NCBI RefSeq assembly: GCF_021147775.1
Contig: NZ_JAGTPK010000023.1
Location: 1-64,000, forward strand
Length of the DNA stretch: 64,000 nt
Origin: Pseudomonas californiensis
GTDB taxonomy: Bacteria > Pseudomonadota > Gammaproteobacteria > Pseudomonadales > Pseudomonadaceae
Reading direction: 5' to 3'
Shown: one piece after another, positions 44,271 to 53,298 of the stretch
How the letters are laid out: each line of letters begins with the position of its first letter
Position numbering within the stretch: position 1 is the first letter of the stretch
Translations under genes and position numbers: made by a program
Notes under the pieces: generated by a model
Databases searched by the model: none
What the model saw: the letters and a program-made list of their open reading frames with translations, nothing else
What the model was told of the DNA's origin: nothing

Positions 44271-44935
44271 TCGAAGAGAGCCTGAAGCTCGCGCTGGATT
44301 CCGCGCCTTTTCTGCTCAAGGGCGCGTATTACACAGTCATCCTCAGCCTGGGTGGCATGTTCTTCGGGCTGGTGCTGGGCTTCGGCCTGGCACTGATGCG
44401 CCTGTCGCGTTTCAAGCCGCTGGGCTGGATTGCACGTATCTACGTGTCGTTCTTTCGCGGCACGCCGCTACTCGTGCAACTGTTCATGATCTATTACGGC
44501 CTGCCGGAACTGGGGATCGAACTCGAGCCTCTGACCGCAGCGCTGATCGGTTTTTCGTTGAACATGGGCGCGTATGCGTGCGAGATCCTGCGCTCGGCCA
44601 TTGGAGCGGTGGAACGTGGTCAATGGGAAGCCGCGGCCAGCATCGGCATGACACGCTGGCAAACCATGCGCCGGGCGATCCTGCCCCAGGCCGCTCGCAC
44701 CGCCTTGCCGCCGTTGGGCAACAGTTTCATCTCACTGGTCAAGGACACCGCTCTGGCGGCTACCATCCAGGTACCTGAGCTGTTCCGCCAGGCTCAACTG
44801 ATTACCGCGCGCACCTTTGAAATTTTCACCATGTACCTTGCCGCCGCATTGATCTACTGGATCCTTGCCACTGCACTTTCACACCTGCAGAACAGGCTGG
44901 AAGCGAGGGTCAATCGGCATGACCTGGAGTCTTGA
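44267..44935 (+). CDS. Cystine ABC transporter permease (YecS/TcyB/TcyL-like)
   Basis: A 222-residue inner-membrane permease of the polar amino-acid class with about five helices. The EAA loop that docks on the ATPase is EAAASIGMTRWQTMRRAILPQAAR. FRGTPLLVQLFMIYYGLP is the family signature. Sits between the binding-protein and ATPase genes. Confidence 0.94.
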   Translation: MIEESLKLALDSAPFLLKGAYYTVILSLGGMFFGLVLGFGLALMRLSRFKPLGWIARIYVSFFRGTPLLVQLFMIYYGLPELGIELEPLTAALIGFSLNMGAYACEILRSAIGAVERGQWEAAASIGMTRWQTMRRAILPQAARTALPPLGNSFISLVKDTALAATIQVPELFRQAQLITARTFEIFTMYLAAALIYWILATALSHLQNRLEARVNRHDLES

Positions 44936-44938
44936 AGC

Positions 44939-45682
44939 ATGATCGTGGTTGAAAAACTCACCAAGGAATTCAAAGGCAATCAGGTGCTCAAGGGCATTGA
45001 TCTGCGCATCGAAGCCGGGGAGGTCGTTGCCATCATCGGCCCGAGCGGTTCGGGCAAGACCACCCTGTTGCGCTGCCTGAACCTGCTGGAAACGCCCGAC
45101 AGCGGCAAGATCACGGTCGGCGATATCGAGATTGACGGCGCCCGCCCGATCAGTCAGCAGCAAGGTCTGATTCGTCGACTGCGTCAGCAGGTCGGGTTCG
45201 TGTTTCAGAACTTCAACCTGTTCCCGCATCGCACCGCGCTGGAAAACGTCGTCGAAGGCCCGATTGTGGTCAAGAAGGTCGAGCGAGAACAGGCACTGGC
45301 ACTCGGGCGGCAATTGCTGGCCAAAGTCGGCCTGACCGGCAAGGAAGACGCTTATCCACGCAGGCTTTCTGGCGGGCAGCAACAACGGGTGGCGATTGCT
45401 CGCGCGCTGGCGATGGAGCCGCAAGTGATCCTGTTCGATGAGCCCACCTCTGCGCTGGACCCGGAACTGGTGGGCGAAGTGCTGACCACCATTCGCGCGC
45501 TCGCCGAAGAAAATCGCACCATGGTCATCGTCACGCACGAGATGAGCTTTGCGCGCGACGTAGCCAATCGGGTGATCTTCATCGATAAAGGCGTCATCGT
45601 GGAACAGGGCGAGGCGAAAGCGTTTTTTGCCCAGCCGAAGGAGGAGCGTACACGGCAATTTCTGGAGCGAACCAGGGCCTGA
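44939..45682 (+). CDS. Cystine ABC transporter ATP-binding protein (YecC/TcyC/TcyN-like)
   Basis: A 247-residue ABC ATPase: Walker A GPSGSGKT (34-41), Q-loop QVGFVFQNFNLFPH, signature LSGGQQQR, Walker B VILFDEPTSALDP, and switch His in VIVTHEMSFARD. It energises cystine import with the two preceding genes; the ATG follows the permease stop by three bases. Confidence 0.95.
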   Translation: MIVVEKLTKEFKGNQVLKGIDLRIEAGEVVAIIGPSGSGKTTLLRCLNLLETPDSGKITVGDIEIDGARPISQQQGLIRRLRQQVGFVFQNFNLFPHRTALENVVEGPIVVKKVEREQALALGRQLLAKVGLTGKEDAYPRRLSGGQQQRVAIARALAMEPQVILFDEPTSALDPELVGEVLTTIRALAEENRTMVIVTHEMSFARDVANRVIFIDKGVIVEQGEAKAFFAQPKEERTRQFLERTRA

Positions 45683-45704
45683 TCCTACAAGCCTACCTCC
45701 AAAG

Positions 45705-45733
45705 GCAGCGCCCATTCGGCGCTGCTTTTTTTT
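45705..45733 (+). terminator. Terminator after the cystine transporter operon
   Basis: GCAGCGCC-CATTC-GGCGCTGC followed by eight T. A textbook rho-independent terminator. Confidence 0.95.
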
Positions 45734-46253
45734 GTCTCACATTTACAAAAAAATTGATCAATCGAGATAACTGCTGACTTTCCTACGCCTGCTTTTGACA
45801 ACCCATCGAAACAGTAAAACTCTCCGGCGGGCTCCTTCGCCAAAAATAAAACGCGCCTTGCGTCTGTGACAACCCCAGCCCAGATCGAGCCTTTCCTTAA
45901 ACCGAGCGCTGACAGGGCTTTTCTACAGCATTGATATCCAGTGGTAGGACATGAGATTCAGCCCAAGTAAACAGTTCTGATTATTATCTGTAGGAAGCAT
46001 CTAATTTTTCGGAAAGCCTCCACTTGTCACCGACCGTATATTGACAGTTGCGCACAAAGCCCATTAGCTCCCAGCCGAAGCATTCAAAAGCGGAGAAGAA
46101 TTTCAAGTGCTGAATTCCAACAGTTTGTAATGTTTGCCTAACCTTGGAACTTTAAGGTACTTATCACTCCGCTCATTTCGAGCGCTATTTAACTTGAACG
46201 TTACAACTTATGACCACTTTACAATTTAATTCACTTTTCCGGAGCCTTTGGCC
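45734..46253. other. AT-rich gap without recognisable gene
   Basis: About 520 bases clearly richer in A and T than the neighbourhood. I found no convincing coding frame, no tRNA and no hrp-box; GGAACT at about 46145 lacks a correctly spaced CCAC partner. The final 60 bases are very AT-rich and probably hold the promoter of the next gene. Confidence 0.5.
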
Positions 46254-46982
46254 ATGAACTTTATCTCCTGTATATCCGGCACTCCAAAACTGCCAGCCCC
46301 TTCTGTACCGCAGGCCAGCCGCCACGGCATAGGCGTCAGGACTGCCCCGCACCTGGTCGTGCACATTGATCCTTATGAGGGAATGGACGAAGGCGATCTG
46401 ATCGAATTGTTTTGGGATGGCTGTTACGTTGCGTCAAAAATTCTGACGCCGCCTGACATCAACAACACTGTCGTCCTACGCGTACAGGAAAGCTTTCTAC
46501 AAAACGGCAAGGCGCGTACCTATTACAGAGTGATGAAAGTGGGAGGCATGCCGATCACATCGGCCTGTCGCAAGCTGTGGGTCAAGCTGGATGCTCCAGG
46601 CGGCACGCTGCTGAGCAGCAACATCGAAGAAAATCAGGGCTTGGCTCCGCTGTATGTTGCGCCCTCCGTCCTGCGCCATGGCCTTGGAGAGCGACACATC
46701 AGCAACGGGCTGCCGATGACCATCGAGCCTTACCTGAACATGGCCGCACATGACGAAATCACGATCCGCTGGGGCGATGTACGGATGGATCTGCCGCCAC
46801 TCACAACGCAGGACATTGGTGAACCTATCGACCTGGTATTGCCGTCGTCATTGATTCTTGAAGCGGGCGATGAACATTCGGTGGACGCCACGTATTGCAT
46901 CATTGATCGCGTCGGCAACAACTCGCTGTGGGCGCCGCCACGTGAAATAAGGATCCGGCCGTCAAGCGAATTGTCCCATTGA
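46254..46982 (+). CDS. Orphan protein with two Ig-like repeats
   Basis: A 242-residue protein from the ATG at 46254 with GGAG nine bases upstream. No signal peptide or membrane segment is seen. It consists of two related units of about 100 residues: the first with SRHGIG, VHIDPYEGMDEGDLIELFWDG and YYRVMKVGG, the second with LRHGLG, IEPYLNMAAHDEITIRWGD and YCIIDRVGN. The alternating polar/hydrophobic pattern suggests beta-sandwich (Ig-like) folds, as found in strings in large Pseudomonas surface proteins. The gene is alone, in AT-rich flanks, which points to acquisition. Function is not known. Confidence 0.75.
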   Translation: MNFISCISGTPKLPAPSVPQASRHGIGVRTAPHLVVHIDPYEGMDEGDLIELFWDGCYVASKILTPPDINNTVVLRVQESFLQNGKARTYYRVMKVGGMPITSACRKLWVKLDAPGGTLLSSNIEENQGLAPLYVAPSVLRHGLGERHISNGLPMTIEPYLNMAAHDEITIRWGDVRMDLPPLTTQDIGEPIDLVLPSSLILEAGDEHSVDATYCIIDRVGNNSLWAPPREIRIRPSSELSH

Positions 46983-47368
46983 ACCCTTCAGAATAACTTT
47001 CCAGCGCGGGCTAAACACTCAGGTCAATACCGAATACAGCGTTGGCACTCATTCAGCCGCTATCTCTATATAAGCTGACAATAAAATCGTCCTGAAAACA
47101 GGGCGTGGCTTTAGACCGTTCTGAACAACGATGATCGCTATACGAGCGTCCGCAGCCTGTTCGCCTTTGCGTGTGAACCGTTTCATGTTTGCCCTTTACA
47201 ATCAGCAGGTAGCCGGCTTACGTCCGGGCACCGCTGATAACCATCTATGCTTATTCCAAAAATGATGTTTTAAAATATTTTATACACGCTTAGGGTATAT
47301 GCACCGGACCACCGGACATCGTGATGTTTTTCAGCCGCAACGCTGCGGTCTACTGCTACGAGGTTTCG
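46983..47368. other. AT-rich upstream region of the organosulfur operon
   Basis: About 385 bases with no convincing gene. 47240-47300 is strongly AT-rich (TGCTTATTCCAAAAATGATG, then TTTTAAAATATTTTATAC) and probably carries the promoter of the six-gene operon. It looks like the AT-rich stretch before the cystine operon, so CysB activation is possible; no sigma-54 core with correct spacing was found. Confidence 0.35.
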
Positions 47369-48691
47369 ATGGTCACCTTCACAACCACCCCTGTGGATAA
47401 CACCAGGGCGGTCTCCTCTGCCAGTGAGCGACGCGAGTCTGATCTGGCAGCGGTTTACCCCCACAACGTCAAGGCTTCACAAGAGCACGACGTTGCACCC
47501 CATTTGTTGCCTGCCAAGGTGTTGCAAAACGACGCCGAAGCGATTGCAGCGGCTCACGAACTGGCAGCACTCGCCAGGCTGCATGCAGCCAGACGAGATC
47601 AGGAACGCGCCCTGCCCTGGTCAGAAATCGAACACTTCACCCGCAGCGGATTAGGCAGCATTTCAATCCCACGCGCGTACGGTGGGCCAGAGGTCTCGTT
47701 TGTGACCGTGGCGGAAGTCTTCAGGATCATCTCTGTTGCTGATCCGGCACTCGGGCAAATCCCGCAGAACCAGTTCGGCATTCTCCATCTGCTTCAGGGC
47801 AGCGCCAACGAGCAGCAGAAACAGTCGCTGTTCCGAAGCGTGCTGGAAGGCTGGCGCATCGGCAATGCAGGCCCAGAGCGCGGTACCAAAAACACCTTGG
47901 AACTGAAGGCCCGGATTACCGCCGATGGTGATCGTTTTGTCATCAACGGCCAGAAGTTCTACTCCACAGGCGCGCTGTTCGCCCACTGGGTGGCGGTCAA
48001 GGCGCTGGATGACGAAGGTCGCCAAGTGATGGCGGTCGTCAAGCGCGGCACACCCGGCCTGCGCATCGTTGATGACTGGTCAGGCTTTGGCCAGCGCACC
48101 ACTGCCAGCGGCACCGTGTTGCTCGACAACGTGCCGGTCGACGCCGAAAACGTGATTGATAACTGGCGGTTGTCGCTCACGCCGAACATTCAGGGCGCAG
48201 TCTCGCAGTTGATTCAGGCAGCCATTGACGCGGGCATTGCCCGTGGAGCCATTGATGACGCCATCGCATTTGTCCGTGACCGGTCGCGTCCGTGGATCGA
48301 TGCCAAGGTCGAGCGCGCCAGTGACGATCTTTACGTGATCGCCGACATCGGCAAGCTGAAGCTCGAACTGCACGCTGCCGAGGCGCTGCTGCGCAAGGCA
48401 GGTCAGGAACTCGATGCAATCAATGCCTCGCCCATCGACGAACACGCCGCAGCCAGAGCGTCCATTGCCGTGGCACGCGCCAAAGTGCTGACCACCGAAA
48501 TATCGTTGCTGGCCAGTGAAAAGCTGTTCGAGCTGGCGGGCAGCCGCGCAACCCTGGCCGAGTTCAACCTCGACCGCCACTGGCGCAACGCACGCGTTCA
48601 CACCCTCCACGACCCGGTGCGCTGGAAATACCACGCCGTGGGTACCTGGCACCTGAACGGCACCCTGCCCGCTCGCCATTCCTGGATCTGA
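47369..48691 (+). CDS. SfnB/DszC-like flavin monooxygenase (acyl-CoA dehydrogenase fold), copy 1
   Basis: A 440-residue flavoprotein of the SfnB family (sulfur acquisition oxidoreductase). I chose the ATG at 47369 with GAGG five bases upstream; an ATG 16 codons earlier is possible. Segments typical of the fold: GLGSISIPRAYGGPEVSFVTVAEVFRIISVADPALGQIPQNQFG, FVINGQKFYSTGALFAHW, DDWSGFGQRTTASGTV and the C-terminal LDRHWRNARVHTLHDPVRWK. Relatives such as DszC use reduced flavin to oxygenate sulfur compounds. It heads a six-gene operon. Confidence 0.92.
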   Translation: MVTFTTTPVDNTRAVSSASERRESDLAAVYPHNVKASQEHDVAPHLLPAKVLQNDAEAIAAAHELAALARLHAARRDQERALPWSEIEHFTRSGLGSISIPRAYGGPEVSFVTVAEVFRIISVADPALGQIPQNQFGILHLLQGSANEQQKQSLFRSVLEGWRIGNAGPERGTKNTLELKARITADGDRFVINGQKFYSTGALFAHWVAVKALDDEGRQVMAVVKRGTPGLRIVDDWSGFGQRTTASGTVLLDNVPVDAENVIDNWRLSLTPNIQGAVSQLIQAAIDAGIARGAIDDAIAFVRDRSRPWIDAKVERASDDLYVIADIGKLKLELHAAEALLRKAGQELDAINASPIDEHAAARASIAVARAKVLTTEISLLASEKLFELAGSRATLAEFNLDRHWRNARVHTLHDPVRWKYHAVGTWHLNGTLPARHSWI

Positions 48692-48715
48692 ACCAGACCA
48701 CTGGAGACACCTTCC

Positions 48716-49921
48716 ATGAGCTTCAACCCACAAGCGCGCGACAACGCGGCGCTGATCACCAGTGACGCCCAGGCCCTGCAAGTGGCTGGCGAACTGGCTC
48801 AATATTTCAAGGCCGAAAGTGCCCTGCGCGATCGCGAGCGACGTTTGCCACATGCCGAACTCGACCTGTTCAGCCAGTCTGGCCTGTGGGGCATCAACGT
48901 GCCCAAAGCCTATGGCGGCGCAGGCGTTTCCAATGTCACGCTGGCCAAGGTGATCCAGTTGATCGCAGAAGCCGACGGCTCGCTGGGGCAGATTCCGCAA
49001 AACCATTTCTATGCACTCGAAGTGCTGCGCGTAAATGGCAGCCCGCAACAGCAGGCACGACTGTTCGCCGAAGCATTGGCGGGCAAGCGCTTTGGCAATG
49101 CGCTGGCTGAACTGGGTACAAAGACCGCCCACGACCGCACCACCCGCCTCAAGCGCGACGGTGACGGTTACCGCATCAACGGTCGCAAGTTTTACGCCAC
49201 CGGCGCGTTGTATGCGCAACGTATCCCGACCTCGGTGATCGATGACGATGGCGTTCAGCAACTGGCATTCGTCCATCACGACAGCGAAGGCCTGACCGTC
49301 ATTGATGACTGGAGCGGCTTTGGTCAACGGACCACCGGCAGCGGTTCGGTGGTGTTCAACAACGTGTACGTCAGCGCCGACGACGTACTGCCGTTTCAAA
49401 GCGCCTTCGAGCGTCCAACCACCGTCGGCCCGCTGGCGCAGATTCTTCACGCCGCCATCGACACCGGTATCGCCCGTGTCGCCTTCGAAGATGCCCTCGC
49501 GTTTGTACGCACCCGCACACGTCCGTGGATCGACTCCGGGATCGAAAAAGCCGTCGACGATCCGTTGACCCTGCACAGCTTTGGCAGACTGGGCATTCGC
49601 CTGCACGCTGCCGAAGCCCTGCTGGAACGGGCCGGGGAATATCTGGACATCGCCCAGGCGGACAGCAACGCCGAGACCGTGGCAGCGGCTTCCATCGCAG
49701 TGGCAGAGGCCCGGGCCATCAGCACCGATATTTCGCTGGCCGCCGGCAGCACTCTGTTTGAATTGGCCGGCAGCCAGTCCACCCTCGCCGAACATGGGCT
49801 GGACCGCCACTGGCGCAATGCTCGCGTGCACACCCTGCACGATCCGGTACGCTGGAAATTTCACGCCATCGGCAACTACTACCTCAATGACACGAATCCT
49901 CCTTTGCGGGGGACGATCTGA
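48716..49921 (+). CDS. SfnB/DszC-like flavin monooxygenase, copy 2
   Basis: A 401-residue paralogue of the preceding gene (for example DDWSGFGQRTTGSGSV and LDRHWRNARVHTLHDPVRWK match). It lacks the 40-residue N-terminal extension of copy 1. GGAGAC lies before the ATG. The stop overlaps the next ATG by one base (TGATG). The two copies probably act on different steps or substrates, or as a hetero-oligomer; this is inference. Confidence 0.92.
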   Translation: MSFNPQARDNAALITSDAQALQVAGELAQYFKAESALRDRERRLPHAELDLFSQSGLWGINVPKAYGGAGVSNVTLAKVIQLIAEADGSLGQIPQNHFYALEVLRVNGSPQQQARLFAEALAGKRFGNALAELGTKTAHDRTTRLKRDGDGYRINGRKFYATGALYAQRIPTSVIDDDGVQQLAFVHHDSEGLTVIDDWSGFGQRTTGSGSVVFNNVYVSADDVLPFQSAFERPTTVGPLAQILHAAIDTGIARVAFEDALAFVRTRTRPWIDSGIEKAVDDPLTLHSFGRLGIRLHAAEALLERAGEYLDIAQADSNAETVAAASIAVAEARAISTDISLAAGSTLFELAGSQSTLAEHGLDRHWRNARVHTLHDPVRWKFHAIGNYYLNDTNPPLRGTI

Positions 49922-51288
49922 TGGCGCGCAAGAAGATTCTGCTCAACGCGTTCAACATGAACTGCATCGGCCATATCAACCATGGCCTGTGGACGCACCC
50001 GCGTGACACCTCCACCCGCTTCAACCGTCTGGACTACTGGACCGATCTGGCAAAACTGCTGGAGCGCGGTCTGTTCGACGGGCTGTTCATTGCCGACATC
50101 GTGGGCGTGTACGACATCTACCAGAACTCGGTGGACGTTACGCTGAAGGAAGCCATTCAACTGCCGGTCAACGACCCGCTGCCGCTGGTGTCGGCCATGG
50201 CAGGCGTGACCCGGCATCTGGGTTTCGGCCTGACCGCCAACCTGACCTACGATGCGCCCTATCTGTTCGCACGTCGCATGTCGACGCTCGACCACCTGAG
50301 CGATGGCCGAGTGGGCTGGAACATCGTCACCGGCTACCTGGACAGCGCAGCTCGCGCCATGGGCCTGAGCGAACAGGTCGAACATGACCGTCGTTACGAT
50401 CAGGCCGACGAATACCTGGAGGTGCTCTACAAGCTATGGGAAGGCAGCTGGGAAGACGATGCGGTCATCAACGACCCTGAGCAGCGGATCTACACCCAGC
50501 CGGAAAAAGTCCACAAGGTGCGTCACCAGGGCGAGTTTTATCAGGTCGAGGGCTATCACCTCTGCGAACCCTCGCCGCAGCGCACGCCTGTGCTGTTTCA
50601 GGCGGGCAGTTCTGAGCGTGGTCTGCAGTTTGCCGGGCAGAACGCCGAATGCGTGTTCATCAGTGGCCAGAACAAGACATCAACCCGCGAGCAGGTCGAC
50701 AAGGTGCGCGCCAGCGCAGTGGCGGCCGGGCGTAACCCGGACGACATCAAGGTGTTCATGGGCCTGAACGTGATCGTTGCCGCGACCGAGGCGCTGGCCC
50801 GGGAGAAACACGCCGAGTACCGGCGTCATGCCAGCGCCGAAGCCGGTGTGGCGCACTTTGCAGCCTCTACCGGCATCGACTTTGCCGAATACGAACTGGA
50901 CGAACCGATTCAGTACGTGAAGAGCAACGCCATCCAGTCCGCCACCAAAAACCTGAAAAACAACGACTGGACCCGCCAGAAGCTGCTGGATCAGCACGCG
51001 CTGGGGGGCCGTTACATCACCGTCGTCGGCTCGCCCGAGCAGGTCGCCGACGAGCTGGAATCGTGGATCGAGGAAACCGGCCTGGACGGCTTCAACCTGA
51101 CTCGTATCGTCACGCCGGAAAGCTACGAGGACTTCATTGATCTGGTCATTCCCGAGCTGCAACGCCGCGGATCGTACAAGACCGCCTACGAGGAAGGCAG
51201 CCTGCGCAGAAAGCTGTTCCCCGACGGCTCGGATCGCTTGCCGGAACGCCACGCGGGCGCAGGCTACCGACAAACGAAAGCTTCTTGA
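49921..51288 (+). CDS. Flavin-dependent monooxygenase, NtaA/SnaA/DszA family
   Basis: A 455-residue LLM-class enzyme, paralogous to that at 33838. Motifs: KKILLNAFNMNCIGHINHGLW, HLSDGRVGWNIVTGYLDSAARAMGL, HKVRHQGEFYQVEG, VLFQAGSSERGLQFAGQNAECVFI. With the two DszC-like proteins it mirrors the DszC-DszA logic of successive flavin-dependent oxygenations of an organosulfur compound. A flavin reductase is not in the window. Confidence 0.92.
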   Translation: MARKKILLNAFNMNCIGHINHGLWTHPRDTSTRFNRLDYWTDLAKLLERGLFDGLFIADIVGVYDIYQNSVDVTLKEAIQLPVNDPLPLVSAMAGVTRHLGFGLTANLTYDAPYLFARRMSTLDHLSDGRVGWNIVTGYLDSAARAMGLSEQVEHDRRYDQADEYLEVLYKLWEGSWEDDAVINDPEQRIYTQPEKVHKVRHQGEFYQVEGYHLCEPSPQRTPVLFQAGSSERGLQFAGQNAECVFISGQNKTSTREQVDKVRASAVAAGRNPDDIKVFMGLNVIVAATEALAREKHAEYRRHASAEAGVAHFAASTGIDFAEYELDEPIQYVKSNAIQSATKNLKNNDWTRQKLLDQHALGGRYITVVGSPEQVADELESWIEETGLDGFNLTRIVTPESYEDFIDLVIPELQRRGSYKTAYEEGSLRRKLFPDGSDRLPERHAGAGYRQTKAS

Positions 51289-51382
51289 GTCACTGCAAGA
51301 CACAGCCACAAACAACAGCCGTTCAGGACATCCGTCTTGAAAACGATCAGGCCTTCAAACCAGACAACCCATGGATCACACG

Positions 51383-52171
51383 ATGACAAAGACCCTCGTA
51401 GCACTGGCCCTTGGCCTGTTGACCCTGACCGCTCACGCTGCCGACGCGCCGCTGAAAGTCGGCACCACTGCAGCGTTCGCTATCCCGCTGGAAGCGGCCG
51501 TCGAAGAGGCCGGCAAGCAAGGCCTGAAAGTCGAGCTGGTGGAGTTCACCGACTGGATCGCACCGAATGTCACCCTCGCTGCGGGCGACATCGACGTGAA
51601 CTACTTTCAGCACATCCCCTTTCTGACCAACGCCAATGAGGCCGCCGGGTTCGGACTGGTGCCGTACGCGCCTGGCATCATCAACAACGTCGGGCTGTAC
51701 TCGAAAAAATACAAAAGCTTCGAGGAGCTGCCTGCAGGCGCCACCGTCGCGATCGCCAATGACCCGATCAACAGTGGGCGCGGGCTGCAACTGCTGGCCA
51801 AGGCCGGGCTGATCACGCTCAAGCAAGGCGTCGGCTTCAAGGCGACCGAAGATGACATCACCGCCAACCCCAGGAAACTCAAGATCATTCAGGTCGAGGC
51901 GGTTCAACTGGTCCGCGCCTACGACGATGCTGACCTGGTGCAGGGCTATCCCGCTTACATCCGTCTGGCCAAAACCTTCCCTGCCGATTCGGCCATTCTG
52001 TTTGATGGCATGGACCACCCTGAATACGTCATCCAGTTCGTGATCAAGCCTGATCACAAGGACGATCCGCGCCTGGCGAAATTCGTCGATATCTATCAGC
52101 ACTCGCCCGTCGTGCGCGCTGCGCTGGACAAGGTCAACGGCAAACTCTACCAGGTAGGGTGGAAAGAATGA
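51383..52171 (+). CDS. MetQ/NlpA-family ABC transporter binding protein
   Basis: A 262-residue secreted binding protein. The ATG at 51383 (MTKTLVALALGLLTLTAHA) follows GGA at seven bases; another ATG lies four codons upstream. The signal peptide lacks a lipobox, so it is a soluble periplasmic protein, unlike enteric MetQ. The NlpA pattern is seen in LKVGTTAAFAIPLEAAVEEAGKQGLKVELVEFTDW and IDVNYFQHIPFLTNANE. In sulfur operons such proteins may bind methionine-like or other organosulfur ligands. ATGA overlap with metN. Confidence 0.9.
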   Translation: MTKTLVALALGLLTLTAHAADAPLKVGTTAAFAIPLEAAVEEAGKQGLKVELVEFTDWIAPNVTLAAGDIDVNYFQHIPFLTNANEAAGFGLVPYAPGIINNVGLYSKKYKSFEELPAGATVAIANDPINSGRGLQLLAKAGLITLKQGVGFKATEDDITANPRKLKIIQVEAVQLVRAYDDADLVQGYPAYIRLAKTFPADSAILFDGMDHPEYVIQFVIKPDHKDDPRLAKFVDIYQHSPVVRAALDKVNGKLYQVGWKE

Positions 52172-53298
52172 CGGCCACCGCGCAACGGCAACTGCCACTC
52201 GACACCACGGGCGCAGCACCTCTGGCACACCAGACCGAACTGCGCCCGGACCTCAACCACGCCCATGTCCGCTTCATCAATCTGGGCAAAACCTATCACG
52301 GCAAACAAGGCCCGGTAGAAGCGCTGGGCAATATCGATCTGGCCATTCAGCGCGGCGAAATCTTCGGCATCATCGGTCGCAGCGGCGCGGGCAAGTCGTC
52401 GCTGATCCGCACCATCAACCGTCTGGAACAACCCAGCAGCGGCCGTGTGCTGATCGATCAGGTCGACATCGGCGAATTCAATGAGGACAGACTGGTAGAG
52501 CTGCGCCGACGCATCGGCATGATCTTCCAGCACTTCAATTTGATGTCGGCCAAGACCGTCTGGCAGAACGTTGAGTTGCCGCTCAAGGTCGCGGGCGTAC
52601 CCAAGGAACAGCGTCAACGCAAGGTCGCGCAGTTGCTGGAGCTGGTCGGTTTGCAGGACAAGCACAAGGCCTATCCGGCGCAATTGTCAGGCGGCCAGAA
52701 GCAGCGTGTCGGCATTGCCCGCGCGCTGGTCCACGACCCTGCGATTCTGCTGTGTGACGAAGCAACGTCCGCGCTGGATCCAGAGACCACCCAATCGATC
52801 CTTGGACTGTTGCGCGAGATCAACCAGCGTCTGGGGCTGACCATCGTTTTGATCACCCATGAGATGGCCGTGATACGTGACATCTGTCACCGCGTGGTAG
52901 TGCTCGAAAAAGGCCAGATCGTTGAGCAGGGCAAGGTCTGGCAAGTGTTTGGCAACCCGCAGCACGACGTCAGTAAAACCTTGCTGGCACCCCTGCAACT
53001 GGGCTTGCCAAAAGAATGGGCAGAGCGCCTGACCGCGGAACCGCAGCAGCCCGATGCCACGCTGTTGCTGGATGTGCATTTCACAGGTGTCAGCGATCAG
53101 GGACCTGACCTGGCCGCGTTGTTTAGCGCGCTGGGCGGCAAGGTGCAGTTGCTGCAAGGCGGCGTCGAACGCATTCAGGATCGCGCCATCGGTCATTTGA
53201 TCCTGTCGATCAGCGGCTCGCCGTTTGGTCGCGAGGAGCTACTGGCGCGGGCCCGCAAACAGGCGCCGCGCGTGGAGGTATTGGGTTATGTGGTTTGA
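52168..53298 (+). CDS. MetN-type ABC transporter ATP-binding protein
   Basis: A 376-residue ABC ATPase. About 30 extra N-terminal residues precede the domain; Walker A is GRSGAGKS (70-77), signature LSGGQKQR, Walker B ILLCDEATSALDP, switch LITHEMAVIRD. The C-terminal NIL/ACT-like domain of MetN (about the last 90 residues) is the methionine-sensing regulatory part in E. coli MetN. It overlaps metI by 11 bases. Confidence 0.93.
   Translation: MTATAQRQLPLDTTGAAPLAHQTELRPDLNHAHVRFINLGKTYHGKQGPVEALGNIDLAIQRGEIFGIIGRSGAGKSSLIRTINRLEQPSSGRVLIDQVDIGEFNEDRLVELRRRIGMIFQHFNLMSAKTVWQNVELPLKVAGVPKEQRQRKVAQLLELVGLQDKHKAYPAQLSGGQKQRVGIARALVHDPAILLCDEATSALDPETTQSILGLLREINQRLGLTIVLITHEMAVIRDICHRVVVLEKGQIVEQGKVWQVFGNPQHDVSKTLLAPLQLGLPKEWAERLTAEPQQPDATLLLDVHFTGVSDQGPDLAALFSALGGKVQLLQGGVERIQDRAIGHLILSISGSPFGREELLARARKQAPRVEVLGYVV

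Noticed and set aside
46140..46180. Possible hrp box (type III secretion promoter) before the orphan at 46254
   Set aside because: GGAACT is present but no CCACNNA follows at 15-16 bases; the upstream regions of the toxin-like gene, the AT-rich orphan and the RHS gene gave no match either.
47215..47240. Sigma-54 promoter before the organosulfur operon (GGGCACCGCTGATAACC)
   Set aside because: The -24-like GGCAC has no GC at the required ten-base spacing.
48080..49864. 594-codon minus-strand open frame opposite the SfnB-like pair
   Set aside because: Spans the reverse of two paralogous genes and shows repeated shadow segments for that reason; not a real gene.
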